From Mucilaginibacter mali (GTDB lineage: Bacteria > Bacteroidota > Bacteroidia > Sphingobacteriales > Sphingobacteriaceae), in the NCBI RefSeq assembly GCF_013283875.1, contig NZ_CP054139.1, forward strand, positions 682,001 to 746,000: DNA of 64,000 nucleotides. The letters are read 5' to 3'. Position 1 is the first letter of the stretch. Every line of letters starts with the position of its first letter. Under the pieces are notes generated by a model. The model did no database searches. It saw only the letters and a list, made by a program, of their open reading frames with translations, and was not told where the DNA came from. Made by a program: the position numbers and the translations under genes. Of this stretch, positions 1 to 9,761 are shown in pieces.

Positions 1-194
1 CCATTGCTGTAACGGTCGTAATAGCGGTACAGGTAATCCCAGCGCATCTGGTCTACCACAATGCCTACCACCAGTTTAGGGCGTTTTAAGGTGTTGCCGG
101 CAGTGGCTTTTGATTGTGCGAATGTTGCGCAGGTAATAAACTGTAATGATAATAGAGCGATGATCTTCAATCGGCGGTTTTTGTTTTGAACCAT
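1..194 (-). CDS. PafA-like alkaline phosphatase, N-terminal fragment (runs off window)
   Basis: Only the first 64 or so codons lie in the window; the gene continues to the left of base 1. The ATG at 194-192 opens a signal peptide (basic MVQNKNRR, hydrophobic core, cleavage near TFAQ). The mature start reads RPKLVVGIVVDQMRWDYL, which is the first strand and metal-binding Asp of the PafA/type I phosphodiesterase branch of the alkaline phosphatase superfamily. Known members are periplasmic phosphomonoesterases active on many organic phosphates. It diverges from the sulfatase at 516, a member of the same superfamily. The catalytic Thr/Ser is outside the window, so activity cannot be judged here. 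Confidence 0.75.
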   Translation of the reverse strand, partial: MVQNKNRRLKIIALLSLQFITCATFAQSKATAGNTLKRPKLVVGIVVDQMRWDYLYRYYDRYSN

Positions 195-515
195 TGTTTT
201 TTATAGTAAGATGTATTAAAAAGAAAAACGCATGTGCGGCGGGCGTATACCATTCCGGAACAAAAAATAACGCCCCAGAAAACGGATAGCTGATTAAACT
301 AACGGGCTAAAAATATAAAAATACCGTATATTGCATATTAACCTATTTGAAAAATTACGCTAAATTATTAATGCGTGTGTGGGTTACAAAGCCTTTCGTT
401 TGCTTTTAAGTATCCTGAATAAATTACAAATTACAATAGTATCTGCAAGTTAAAAGCGCGTCTATATATATTGTAGCCAACGTATATTGGTATCACCTTT
501 ACATAAACCTGTGAT
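195..515. other. Divergent intergenic region, AT-rich
   Basis: This 321-bp stretch separates the divergent phosphatase and sulfatase genes and should carry both promoters. It is strongly AT-rich from about 300 on. I see no convincing TAnnTTTG box. GTATATTG occurs at 326-333 and again at 482-489, with no clear meaning. No small gene is supported. Confidence 0.4.
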
Positions 516-2051
516 ATGAAGCGTATTTTTTTCCAATCCCTGCTGATCTGTTTTTTTATCTGTGCCGATAGGCAAGTTATGGCACAGCAGGGCAAGCCTA
601 ACGTAATTGTAATTTATACCGATGATGTTGGCTACGGCGATTTGAGCTGCTATGGTGCTGCCCAAATAAAAACGCCTAATATTGATGCCATCGCCGCAAA
701 TGGCTTGCGGTTTATTAACGCCTATGCCTCGTCGGCCACCTGCACGCCCTCGCGTTACTCGATGCTGAGCGGTGAATATGCCTGGCGAAAAAAAGGTACC
801 GGTATTGCCCCCGGCGATGCGGCGCTACTGATAGATCCCGCAAAACCTACGCTGGCATCGGTATTTAAGGATGCGGGTTATCATACCGGCGTGATTGGTA
901 AATGGCACCTGGGCCTTGGTGCCCCCGGTGTTGGGCCCTACTGGAACGGCACGATCAAACCCGGCCCCATCGAACTGGGCTTCAATACATCATACATTAT
1001 GCCCGCTACGCTGGATAGGGTACCCTGTGTTTATATTGATGGTTACCACATCGTCAACCTCGACCCGACCGACCCCATCACCGTTAATTATAAACAACCC
1101 GTGGGCAACTGGCCTACCGGCAGGGATCACCCCGAATTGCTGAAAATGAAGCCATCGCACGAGCATGACCAAACCATTGTGAACGGCGTGAGCCGTATCG
1201 GTTACCAAACGGGCGGTAAATCGGCGCTTTGGGTTGATGAAGATATCAGTACTGTGCTGGCTGGCAAAGCGGTGCAGTTTATCGAGGAGAATAAGCGTAA
1301 GTCCTTCTTTTTGTATTTCGCCACACATAATATCCATGTGCCGCGTGTGGTGAATAAGCGTTTTGCCGGTAAAAGCGGCATGGGCCCCCGTGGCGACGCT
1401 ATTTTAGAACTGGATTGGATGACCGGACAGGTAACACAAACCCTGAAGCGGCTAAACCTTACGCAAAATACCATTGTTATCTTCAGCAGCGATAACGGAC
1501 CGGTGATAGATGATGGTTATATAGACGATGCCGTGGAAAAACTGAACGGACATACCCCGGCAGGCGCTTTACGCGGCGGTAAATACAGTGCTTTTGATGG
1601 CGGTACCCGTGTGCCGATGATCGTATCGTGGCCCGGGCATATTGCCAAAGGCACATCGGCGGCGCCGTTTAGCCAGGTGGATATGATGGCCTCGTTTGCA
1701 CAATTGATGGGCAAGCCTTTTACAGGCGGCAAATATATGGATAGCGAAAATGCTATGGATGTTCTGTTAGGGAAAAATACCCAGGGGCGCAATTATGTGA
1801 TACAACAATCGGTAAACAATACGCTTAGTATTATAAAGGGCGATTGGAAGTATATTGAGCCAAGTAATGGACCGGCGATAAACAAGTATACCAATACCGA
1901 GTTGGGGAATAACCCCAAACCGCAGCTTTATAATTTAAAGACTGATATTAACGAACGGAAGAATTTAGCGGATGCTAACCCGGAGAAGTTGAATGAGTTG
2001 AGGGATTTGCTGAATAGGGTGAGGGGGGATGCCAAGATCGCGGTGAATTAA
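516..2051 (+). CDS. Secreted S1-family sulfatase
   Basis: A 511-residue sulfatase that hydrolyses sulfate esters in the periplasm. A signal peptide covers residues 1-24 (ends VMAQQ). The metal-binding pair is Asp36-Asp37 in YTDDVGYGD. The formylglycine signature is C76-T-P-S-R, with Cys as the modified residue. K129 and H131 sit in GKWHLG, and SSDNGP plus GGTRVPMIVSWPG complete the active site and fold. All expected catalytic positions are present, so the enzyme looks active if a maturase is encoded elsewhere; none is in this window. The substrate cannot be read from the sequence. Its neighbours (alkaline phosphatase, second sulfatase, SusC/D) suggest breakdown of a sulfated organic polymer. 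Confidence 0.9.
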   Translation: MKRIFFQSLLICFFICADRQVMAQQGKPNVIVIYTDDVGYGDLSCYGAAQIKTPNIDAIAANGLRFINAYASSATCTPSRYSMLSGEYAWRKKGTGIAPGDAALLIDPAKPTLASVFKDAGYHTGVIGKWHLGLGAPGVGPYWNGTIKPGPIELGFNTSYIMPATLDRVPCVYIDGYHIVNLDPTDPITVNYKQPVGNWPTGRDHPELLKMKPSHEHDQTIVNGVSRIGYQTGGKSALWVDEDISTVLAGKAVQFIEENKRKSFFLYFATHNIHVPRVVNKRFAGKSGMGPRGDAILELDWMTGQVTQTLKRLNLTQNTIVIFSSDNGPVIDDGYIDDAVEKLNGHTPAGALRGGKYSAFDGGTRVPMIVSWPGHIAKGTSAAPFSQVDMMASFAQLMGKPFTGGKYMDSENAMDVLLGKNTQGRNYVIQQSVNNTLSIIKGDWKYIEPSNGPAINKYTNTELGNNPKPQLYNLKTDINERKNLADANPEKLNELRDLLNRVRGDAKIAVN

Positions 2052-2224
2052 TTCGTCATGTTGAGCGATAGCGAAACATCCCCTTTTTGCAGGTCTATCA
2101 TGCAAAGTTACTTTGCTATTTTGGGATTCTTCGTTCGCGTTCAGAATGACGAAAGGAGTATGCAAAGCGGAAGTGCAAAGTTTGGGATACTTCGCCCGCG
2201 CTCAGCATGACGATTAATGAAGCT
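2052..2224. repeat. Dispersed repeat fragments between convergent genes
   Basis: This gap between the sulfatase and the SusC-like gene holds three partial copies of the family containing TCGCTATCGCTCA or its variants followed by ATGACG. They lie near 2055-2085, 2128-2155 and 2185-2215, in mixed orientations. No SusD gene or remnant is visible here, although this is where the SusD of the upstream SusC would be expected. Confidence 0.5.
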
Positions 2225-5200
2225 CTACTTCACCGTTACACTCAACCCCAAATTCACAATAGCCGATTGCGGATAAACCCCCTGGTAATCGTTAGAAGAC
2301 CCGCCACGGGCCACTTCCGGATCAAGCCCGAAACGATTATACACGCCCGACCAGGTGTGCAGGTTATAAGCGTTGGCATATATACGTAAGCCTTTAAGCC
2401 CTATCTTGTTCACCAGTTTATCCGGCAGGTTATAGCTCAACTCTACCGATTTTAGGCGCAGGTAATTGCCGCTTATGGCCCAAAAGGTAGATGTATTGCC
2501 CGAGGACATATAGCTGCCCTGGAAGTTGGAAATCAATGCCGGGAACTGCGCCGTTGCAGCGGTTTCTGGTGTCCAGCGGTCAAGGTGTATTTGTTGCAGG
2601 TTGCCTTTAAAGGGGGTAACAAAAGGGTAGCCTATCTGCACATCATAATTCAGTGCCGATTGCAGCAGGATGTTCAGCGCGAAACGTTTAAACGTGAACC
2701 CGGTATTGAGCGATAGGATAGTGGTTGGTAGGTTAGCATGGCCGAAATAGCCTTTGTCGTCATCGGTAATAACGCCGTCGCCGTTCATATCGCGGTATTT
2801 TAAAAAGCCGGGGATGGTGGTGCCGGGGCCACCCGCCGCTGTGGTTGAGCCAATATACTTTGGGATTGCCGGATTTGCAGCTTCAGCTGTGGAGTAAAAA
2901 CCGTCCCAAATATACTCCGGTACTTCGCCTATCGAGCGGCCGGTTTGTGTTTTATAGCCATACTTCTGCGGTACTTCGTCTATCTCTAATATCTTATTTT
3001 TAGCATACGAATAATTGCCTTTCAGGTTATAACCAACCTTACCCATGCGGCCGGTATAGGTTAGTTCAAACTCATAACCGTTGTTGGCCACAATGCCTAA
3101 GTTTTCGGGCGGGAGCAGGCCAATAGGGACGCCATAATAGTGCGGCACGGTTTGCAGGGCCGTTAAAATATCGTAACGCTTATTCCGGAAAAGATCAGCC
3201 GAACCACCTAAGCGCCCGTTGAACATGGAGAAATCGATCCCGATATCCAACTTGCGCTCCTTTTCCCAGGTTACATCGCTATTGCCAAAAGTGCCGGGAA
3301 TGATGCTTGATGTTGGCGTACCCGTGGTGCCAAATAGATAACTGCCGCCTCGGCCGTAAGTCTCCAGGTAGTAGTTGGCATAATTGCCCAGGTTATCGCT
3401 GCCAACGATACCATACGATGCGCGGAACTTAAACAGGTTGATAAACGTAAGGTGCTGCTTAATAAATTCTTCCTCAGATATCACATATCCGGCCGAACCC
3501 GCCGGGAAGAAGCCATACTGCTTACTGGCCGCGAATTTGTTCGACCCATTGTAGCTGCCGTCAAACTCCGCCAGGTATTTATTATTGTGGTTAAAGTTGA
3601 GGCGGCCGGTCAGCCCGCGCAAGGTTTCGGGGATATAGGTATTGGCCAGTTCAGTAGCGGTACCGGTAGTAATAGGCCGTAGCTTGGTGTTTTGGTTATA
3701 CAACAGCAGGGCGCTTACCTTGTTGGTATGAAAAGAATGATCGTAACTAACGCTGCCCTGCAGGGTAGATTGCCGGTTGGGCTGCCCCCCGCCATAAATA
3801 ACGCTGTAAGGATCGATACGGTAGATGGTAGCATCGCGCGGGGTATAGGTGCCTGTAACCGGGTCGTAATAATAGGATGGGAAATTGACCCGGGTAAGCG
3901 ACCTGAGCGACGATGTGCCGTTAGTAACATTTACCTGCAACTTGGCTTTTAGGCCGCTGGTAATGGCATCCAGCTTTTGCGTGGCCGATGCGTTAAACGT
4001 AAACAAATTGGCCCGTACCAGTTGGTATCCGCCCAGGGCAATCCGGCCTATAATATTATTGGCCGCAGGCTGCGGGCGGTTAGGGTTGGCAAAGCCATAG
4101 CTGCCGTTGGGATTATGAATGGGGTAGGTGTAAGGGTTCAGCGATTCGTAATTAAACACCTCGTAAAAGGCGGCCGTTTCTGCCGAGCCGCTTTGTCCGT
4201 AAAACTTTGGCGAGTTGGTGGCCGTCGTATTGCCCGAAAAATCGGCCCGGAAGCTTAAGGAGTTGGTGGCCTTGATATCCACATTGGCCCGGAAGTTGAA
4301 CCTGTCGAAATTGTAGTTATTATCCAGTTCGTCGGTCGAGCGGATATCGCGCAGGATGCCGCCCTGGTTTTCGAAACCCAGGGAGATAAAATATTGTACA
4401 TTATCGCTCCCGCCCGATACATCTGCATTGCTTTTACGGATGGGCGCGCTGCCTTTAAACAGGGTGTGGTACCAATCTACATTCGGGTGGCCGTAAGGGT
4501 CGGCCCCGCTGCGAAACAGGGCGATATCCGCATCAGTAAACTCCGGCACATAGGGCGATCCCGATATCAGCGCGTCATTTTTTAGGGCTTCGTTGCGCAG
4601 GGTGGCCGTATTGGCCGCATCCAAAAATTGCGGAACGTGCATAGGTACCTGCAAGCCAAACTCGGTACGCAGGTTAATGCGTGCCTTGCCCGTTTGCCCG
4701 CGGCGGGTGGTTACCAGTACCACTCCGTTAGCGCCCTTAACACCGTAAGGCGCGGTGGTGGAGGCATCTTTTAGTATACTGATGCTCTGTACTTCGTTTG
4801 GGTCGATATTGCTGAAATCGGGGTAGGTATATTCAATATCATCCACCAGGATCAGCGGTTGCTGACTGCTGCCGGTGCCATTAAAGGTGCTTACGCCACG
4901 GATGTAAAAGTCGGCGCCATCATCGCCCGGGCGGCCGCCGCGTTGTTGCGAGAAAAATCCGGTCACCTTACCCGTAAGCGAGTTTTGGATACTGGCCGAT
5001 GGCGTTTGCTGGATATCATCGGTGCTGATGGTGCTGACAGCGCCGGTCAGCACAATTTTCTTTTGCGTGCCGTAGCCCACCACTACCACCTCGCTTAAAA
5101 CCTTTGGGTAGGGCACCATTTTTATACTGATGCTGTTACGGCCGGCTGTGCCCACTTCCTGAGTGGCGTAGGCGATATACGAAAAGATGAGCGCGGCATT

Positions 5201-5659
5201 GGGGTTTTGTAAATTGATGCTAAATATGCCATTGGCATCGGTTGATGTGGCCTGGGCTGTACCCTTAACCCTAATGGTAACACCAGGAAGCGGCAGCCCG
5301 TTCTCATCCGTTACCGCGCCATGGATATGGCCCGGTACCTCGTATATTTTATGAAGGACGATCAGCCCGCCAACATCCTCAAAAGTGATATTTTGTGTAA
5401 TAAGTACCTGCCTTAATACATTGCTGATGGCCTGATTATTGGCTGTGAGGGAAACAAGCGTGCTGTCGATATTTTCCGAACTGTAGGCAAAGCGCACATC
5501 GGCCAGTTTTTCGATGGTTTTTAAAACGCTTTTAATATCGGCGTTCCTCACCTCGATGCTGATCTTTTTATCCAGCGGCCCCTGGGCCAAAGCCCGCACC
5601 TGCATCAATGCCGAAAAGAAGAACACAAACCCTATGAAATAAAAGTACTTACATTTCAT
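2225..5659 (-). CDS. SusC-like TonB-dependent receptor with N-terminal STN domain
   Basis: A 1144-residue outer-membrane importer of the SusC/RagA family. I start it at the ATG at 5659 (MKCKYFYFIG, a typical signal peptide ending RALAQ) rather than an in-frame ATG ten codons upstream. Order: signal peptide; STN domain about 30-110, which signals to a FecR-type anti-sigma factor; carboxypeptidase-like domain (GAVTDENGLPLPGVTIRVKG); plug with VVVGYGTQKK; beta-barrel. FecR lies just upstream on the same strand, consistent with a regulated receptor. It is closely similar along its length to the SusC at 16423, sharing blocks such as NIDPNEVQSISILKDA and DPYGHPNVDWY, but no SusD follows it. Confidence 0.92.
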   Translation of the reverse strand: MKCKYFYFIGFVFFFSALMQVRALAQGPLDKKISIEVRNADIKSVLKTIEKLADVRFAYSSENIDSTLVSLTANNQAISNVLRQVLITQNITFEDVGGLIVLHKIYEVPGHIHGAVTDENGLPLPGVTIRVKGTAQATSTDANGIFSINLQNPNAALIFSYIAYATQEVGTAGRNSISIKMVPYPKVLSEVVVVGYGTQKKIVLTGAVSTISTDDIQQTPSASIQNSLTGKVTGFFSQQRGGRPGDDGADFYIRGVSTFNGTGSSQQPLILVDDIEYTYPDFSNIDPNEVQSISILKDASTTAPYGVKGANGVVLVTTRRGQTGKARINLRTEFGLQVPMHVPQFLDAANTATLRNEALKNDALISGSPYVPEFTDADIALFRSGADPYGHPNVDWYHTLFKGSAPIRKSNADVSGGSDNVQYFISLGFENQGGILRDIRSTDELDNNYNFDRFNFRANVDIKATNSLSFRADFSGNTTATNSPKFYGQSGSAETAAFYEVFNYESLNPYTYPIHNPNGSYGFANPNRPQPAANNIIGRIALGGYQLVRANLFTFNASATQKLDAITSGLKAKLQVNVTNGTSSLRSLTRVNFPSYYYDPVTGTYTPRDATIYRIDPYSVIYGGGQPNRQSTLQGSVSYDHSFHTNKVSALLLYNQNTKLRPITTGTATELANTYIPETLRGLTGRLNFNHNNKYLAEFDGSYNGSNKFAASKQYGFFPAGSAGYVISEEEFIKQHLTFINLFKFRASYGIVGSDNLGNYANYYLETYGRGGSYLFGTTGTPTSSIIPGTFGNSDVTWEKERKLDIGIDFSMFNGRLGGSADLFRNKRYDILTALQTVPHYYGVPIGLLPPENLGIVANNGYEFELTYTGRMGKVGYNLKGNYSYAKNKILEIDEVPQKYGYKTQTGRSIGEVPEYIWDGFYSTAEAANPAIPKYIGSTTAAGGPGTTIPGFLKYRDMNGDGVITDDDKGYFGHANLPTTILSLNTGFTFKRFALNILLQSALNYDVQIGYPFVTPFKGNLQQIHLDRWTPETAATAQFPALISNFQGSYMSSGNTSTFWAISGNYLRLKSVELSYNLPDKLVNKIGLKGLRIYANAYNLHTWSGVYNRFGLDPEVARGGSSNDYQGVYPQSAIVNLGLSVTVK

Positions 5660-5852
5660 ATTCACCATCAATGGGCTATCAGCAACCATGCAAAACCGGC
5701 CATATAAAGCCGGGTAAATTTAGCATTGTAAAATTACCCCTATGTTTACTCAGCGGTAAGTTATTAATATAAAACAGTATTCCATATACCACAAAAACTT
5801 ATCCCGGTACAGAGATAAGTTTTTAGTCGTCCCCCAGGGAGCTTTTTCAGTT

Positions 5853-5957
5853 CCCTCCTTTGGGAGGGGTGCGGATGCCGGTGTGATGGCAAGGAGGGGG
5901 TTTATACGATATTGCATCAGGACTAAACCCCTCCCTGAATCCTCCCAGTGGAAGGGA
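5853..5957. repeat. Palindromic repeat, GGGAGGGGTTT family, copy 1
   Basis: Two adjacent stem-loops between FecR and the SusC gene: one of the CCCTCC/GGGAGG type, then arms GGAGGGGGTTTA and TAAACCCCTCCC around a TACGATATTGCATCAGGAC loop. The same loop motif (TACGATA, GCAT/GCAG) recurs at 11268-11310 in the same orientation, so this is a dispersed family rather than a chance hairpin. It may attenuate transcription from fecR into the receptor gene. Confidence 0.6.
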
Positions 5958-6010
5958 ATCGCACAATTCCGCTCTTTGCTTGCGACAGGGTTAACAAAAA
6001 CAGCGTTTAC

Positions 6011-7126
6011 CTATTGCAGCACCTTTGCGTAAATCACCACCTTGCCGTCGTTAATTTCGTAGCGGGCGTTAATGGTTTTACAAATAATATCCAGCTTTTG
6101 GTACATAGTGGTCTTGCTCAAATCGGCAGTTAAGGTGCGGCTTGCGAAAACCTTGTCATCATATATCACCGGGATGCCATAGCAATCTTCCATTTTTTTA
6201 AATACAGTTTTCAGCGGCGCGTCGGCAAAGGCTTCGTTAAAAACCTGCTCGTTTGCCGCCACCGGTTTTGCTACCACCGACGCGATCAGCGTACGGTCGA
6301 TCTTTGAGAAGCTGGCCTTTTGGTTACGGGTTAAGATCAGGCTGTTCAGCTTTTGGGTGTTCGCGTCATCCTGCGATTTTTTATCTACCAGCGAAAATAC
6401 GGATACAATGCCCGAGGTCACTTCTACGGTCGCGTTCTTATCCTCCTCGTTTGATGTAATGGTGAAACGCGTGCCCAGCACTTTGGTGATCAGCCCGTTG
6501 GTGTAAACAAAAAACGGCTTAGCCGGATTTTTAGCCACCTCGAATGTCGCCTTGCCCGTCAGGTATATTTTGCGCGTGCCGTAGCTGTTAAATTTAGGGG
6601 CGTAACTTATACGCGCACCTTTTTGCAGGATGATCTCGCTGCCGTCGGCCATAATCACCTGCCTGGCCGAAGCATTGTTATTACTTTGCTCCACCAGTTC
6701 GCCGCCGGCTTCCTTTACCAGGTCTTTGTAGGATATGGTGCCATGGCTATACCGCACAAAGAACAGCAGCGCCACACTCATTACCACCAACAACGATGCC
6801 GCGATGCCTGCGTGTTTATACCAGTTGGTTCGCTTTATCGGTACCACCGGAGCCGGCTCGAGAACTGCTTTATCGGCGGTTTGGGCCATAATGTTTTGTA
6901 TGGACATATCCATTTCCTCATCCGAAACCAAAGCCTCCTTTACTACCATAGAGCGGATGATCTGTTTGGCGGTGGCTATCTCCTCGCGTTTATTTTGATG
7001 AGCGGCTTCCCAATCGCTCCAGAACGCATCCAGGTCGCTGTCGTTAGTTAAAACCCATTGCCTGAAATCCTCGTCCCAAACCAAATCTTCAACGGTCGCG
7101 GCATCTCTGTTTATATGATTATTCAT
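6011..7126 (-). CDS. FecR-family anti-sigma factor
   Basis: A 371-residue single-pass inner-membrane regulator. Residues 1-100 form the cytoplasmic part that should bind an ECF sigma factor (FRQWVLTNDSDLDAFW). One membrane segment lies near 107-127 (AASLLVVMSVALLFFV). The FecR domain follows (DGSEIILQKGARISY, then LTGKATFEVAKNPAKPFFV), and a DUF4974-like C-terminus (LKTVFKKMEDCYGIPVIYD). The family senses the STN domain of a partner receptor, here the SusC just downstream. Such genes usually follow an ECF sigma gene; none is adjacent, and the next gene upstream is a divergent sulfatase. Confidence 0.93.
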   Translation of the reverse strand: MNNHINRDAATVEDLVWDEDFRQWVLTNDSDLDAFWSDWEAAHQNKREEIATAKQIIRSMVVKEALVSDEEMDMSIQNIMAQTADKAVLEPAPVVPIKRTNWYKHAGIAASLLVVMSVALLFFVRYSHGTISYKDLVKEAGGELVEQSNNNASARQVIMADGSEIILQKGARISYAPKFNSYGTRKIYLTGKATFEVAKNPAKPFFVYTNGLITKVLGTRFTITSNEEDKNATVEVTSGIVSVFSLVDKKSQDDANTQKLNSLILTRNQKASFSKIDRTLIASVVAKPVAANEQVFNEAFADAPLKTVFKKMEDCYGIPVIYDDKVFASRTLTADLSKTTMYQKLDIICKTINARYEINDGKVVIYAKVLQ

Positions 7127-7465
7127 GATCTGTTAAGGTAGTAGAGACATTGGCTTAGGACAGATACCAGTCTTTTGTTAATTTTTTATTAAAAGAGTAA
7201 TAATTGAGTGTTAAGTGGCTGATGTGCAACACGTGTGATAAAAAATTTAGTTTGCATGGGACAAGTTACAGATAAATTATTGGTATTTGGAAGAGGGGTT
7301 GGCAGGTGGAACCATCCTAAATCGATAACAAATTAATACGTTAAATACTGGTATGCCGCGCAGTCCGCTGTCTCTATGAAATTGTAAATTATTAATTAAG
7401 GTATACTTGCTATGGAAATATTAAGCCTAATTTTAGCGATCCACTTTTAACCAATTCTGCCTTAA
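7127..7465. other. Divergent promoter region, fecR / sulfatase
   Basis: These 339 bp separate fecR from the PA14-sulfatase gene. The stretch is AT-rich near both ends. I see no clear TAnnTTTG box, no small gene and no palindrome of note. Confidence 0.35.
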
Positions 7466-9559
7466 ATGAAATTTAATTGTAGCTTATTGCTGATACCTGC
7501 TTTATTATTGTACAAACCAGCCAATGCCCAGGGGCAAAAAAAGCCCGCGGTGAAAAAACCGAATATCATTTTTATCCTTACCGACGATCTGGGTTATGGT
7601 GATGTTGGCGTTTTCTGGCAAAATCAGCGCGCCAAAGCGGCCGACCGCAGCCAACCCTGGACGTATACGCCCAATTTGGATAAAATGGCCATGCAGGGCG
7701 CTATGCTTACGCAGGCTTATGCCGCGGCGCCGGTCTGCGCCCCGTCGAGGGCCTCGATACTGACCGGTTTAAGCCAGGGCCACGCCCGCGTGCGCGATAA
7801 CCAGTTTGATAAGGACCTGGCCGATAATTATACCCTGGGTAATGTATTGCAAAAGGCGGGTTACGCCACCGCCGCCATCGGTAAATGGGGTTTGCAGGGC
7901 GATGCCCGCTGGACTAAAGATGGTAAAGACTGGATAGCCCATCCGTTGAACCGCGGCTTCGATTATTACTACGGCTACATGCGTCATGAAGACGGGCACG
8001 AGCATTACCCTAAAGAGGGCCTGTACCGCAAACAGAAACAAGTTTGGGATAATCGTACCGATGTAACCCAGCAACTGGATAAATGCTATACCGCTGACCT
8101 GTGGACAGCCGCCGCCAAAAAATGGATTGCTGAACATCAAAAGGGTAAAAATGGCGATCAGCCGTTTTTTATGTATTTGGCTTATGATACCCCGCACGCC
8201 GTATTGGAATTGCCTACCGGACCTTACCCCGCAGGTGGCGGATTAAAAGGTGGTGTACAATGGCTGGGGCAGCCGGGCCACATGATCAATACAGCAACCG
8301 GAACCATAGATAGCTATACCTATCCCGACTATGCCAATGCCACTTATGATGATGACAACAATAAGGCCACACCCGAGGTGCCCTGGCCAGATACTTATAA
8401 ACGCTACGCCAGCAGCGTGCGCCGTATTGACGATAACATCGGCGATCTGTTTAAACTATTGGCGGATTTGAAGATAGACGATAACACACTGGTGATCTTC
8501 AGCAGCGATAACGGGCCATCGATAGAGGCCTATTTGCCCAAACCACATGTAGATTATAAGGCCAATTTTTTCGGGAGCTTTGGTCCGTTTGATGGCATCA
8601 AGCGCGATGAACTGGAGGGCGGCGAACGTATGCCGGTGATAGCCCGCTGGCCGGGGCATATACCAGCAGGTAAGCCGGTAAATACGCCAACCATATCTTA
8701 CGATTGGCTGCCCACCATGGCAGATGCCGCCGGGCTACCCGCTCCGGCCAATACAGATGGCCGGTCGATATTGCCTGCCCTGACCGGAAAGGGAGTGCAA
8801 AAAGATGGGCTGATCTATTCGGAGTACTTCGAACCGGGTAAATCACCAAACTATAAAGAGTATGCACCCAATAACCGCATGAAGCAGCGCAACCAAATGC
8901 AGATGATCCGCATGGGTAATTTGGTTGGCTTGCGATATAATGTAAAATCGGCGGATGATGATTTTGCCATTTTTGATGTAGTTAAGGATACGCACCAGGC
9001 TAATAACCTCGCGGCAGCCATGCCCCAACTTCAAAAGCAAATGAAGGAAATGGTATTGCAGGTAAGGCGGCCGGATACCTCGGCCCAAAGGCCTTATGAT
9101 GATGCGCTGGTACCGGCATCAAACACCGGCAATACTAAACAGGGCCTGGTATGGAAAGGTTATGCGGGTAAATACCCGTGGATACCTGATGTGACCGATC
9201 TGGCAGCGACTGCTACAGGCCAATGTAATACCATTGATACCAAAACTTTAAAACCCGGCTGCGATACCTACCTGTTTGAGGGTTATATCAAAGTACCCGA
9301 AGACGGCGAGTACACGTTTTACTTAAGCAGCAGCGGCAAGGCTTTTCTGCGGATCCATGATGCATCGGTAATTGATGAGGATTATGGCTATCAGCCAAAT
9401 ACCGAAAAGGAAGGGAGTATGAAATTGAAAGCAGGATTGCACCCCATCAGGATATACTACCAGGGCAAACCCGGCGGCGCGCTGAATTTTGAATGGAAAA
9501 GCGATGTATCTAAGAAAATGCAAGTTCCTGCGAACGCGTTTTTTATTGGGGGCAAGTAA
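7466..9559 (+). CDS. Secreted sulfatase with C-terminal PA14 domain
   Basis: A 697-residue periplasmic or surface sulfatase. The signal peptide is residues 1-21 (ends ANAQG). Asp40-Asp41 (LTDDLGYGD) bind metal, and C91-A-P-S-R is the formylglycine site. K140 is in GKWGLQG; the residue that is His in GKWHLG of the 516 sulfatase is Gly142 here. SSDNGPS and GGERMPVIARWPG are present. Residues about 570-695 form a PA14-like module (YIKVPEDGEYTFYLSSSG, LKAGLHPIRIYYQG), usually a carbohydrate-binding beta-barrel. The extra module suggests a polymeric or cell-surface substrate. Confidence 0.9.
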   Translation: MKFNCSLLLIPALLLYKPANAQGQKKPAVKKPNIIFILTDDLGYGDVGVFWQNQRAKAADRSQPWTYTPNLDKMAMQGAMLTQAYAAAPVCAPSRASILTGLSQGHARVRDNQFDKDLADNYTLGNVLQKAGYATAAIGKWGLQGDARWTKDGKDWIAHPLNRGFDYYYGYMRHEDGHEHYPKEGLYRKQKQVWDNRTDVTQQLDKCYTADLWTAAAKKWIAEHQKGKNGDQPFFMYLAYDTPHAVLELPTGPYPAGGGLKGGVQWLGQPGHMINTATGTIDSYTYPDYANATYDDDNNKATPEVPWPDTYKRYASSVRRIDDNIGDLFKLLADLKIDDNTLVIFSSDNGPSIEAYLPKPHVDYKANFFGSFGPFDGIKRDELEGGERMPVIARWPGHIPAGKPVNTPTISYDWLPTMADAAGLPAPANTDGRSILPALTGKGVQKDGLIYSEYFEPGKSPNYKEYAPNNRMKQRNQMQMIRMGNLVGLRYNVKSADDDFAIFDVVKDTHQANNLAAAMPQLQKQMKEMVLQVRRPDTSAQRPYDDALVPASNTGNTKQGLVWKGYAGKYPWIPDVTDLAATATGQCNTIDTKTLKPGCDTYLFEGYIKVPEDGEYTFYLSSSGKAFLRIHDASVIDEDYGYQPNTEKEGSMKLKAGLHPIRIYYQGKPGGALNFEWKSDVSKKMQVPANAFFIGGK

Positions 9560-9578
9560 TTGCGGGATAATATTCATC

Positions 9579-9699
9579 GCCGTTGACTTTAGTCAACGGT
9601 AGAAGAGCAGTAATACGGAGCTTTAGCCCAATTACCCAAGCGTAGTTTGGCTAAAGCCATTTGTTTACCATGCATTATCCGTTGGCTAAAGTCAACGGC
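9579..9699. repeat. Long inverted repeat with GTTGACTTTAGTCAAC ends
   Basis: The outer arms are GCCGTTGACTTTAGTCAACG at the left and GTTGGCTAAAGTCAACGGC at the right, with an inner CTTTAGCC/GGCTAAAG pair. Each arm is itself nearly palindromic. The layout resembles REP/BIME elements mobilised in trans by Y1 (RAYT) transposases; no such gene is in the window. It lies downstream of the sulfatase and may end its transcript. Confidence 0.65.
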
Positions 9700-9761
9700 A
9701 ATGATTTTTACTTAAGGATCCTAAATTGGATTTAACATCTTCAGTATATCATTAACATCCT

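Noticed and set aside
326..333. GTATATTG repeated at 482 and 11630 as an AraC site
   Set aside because: The copies lack constant spacing or partner half-sites.
7401..7408. GTATACTT, also at 22752 and 55078, as a shared operator
   Set aside because: An 8-base motif three times in 64 kb is near chance, and the downstream genes have no common role.
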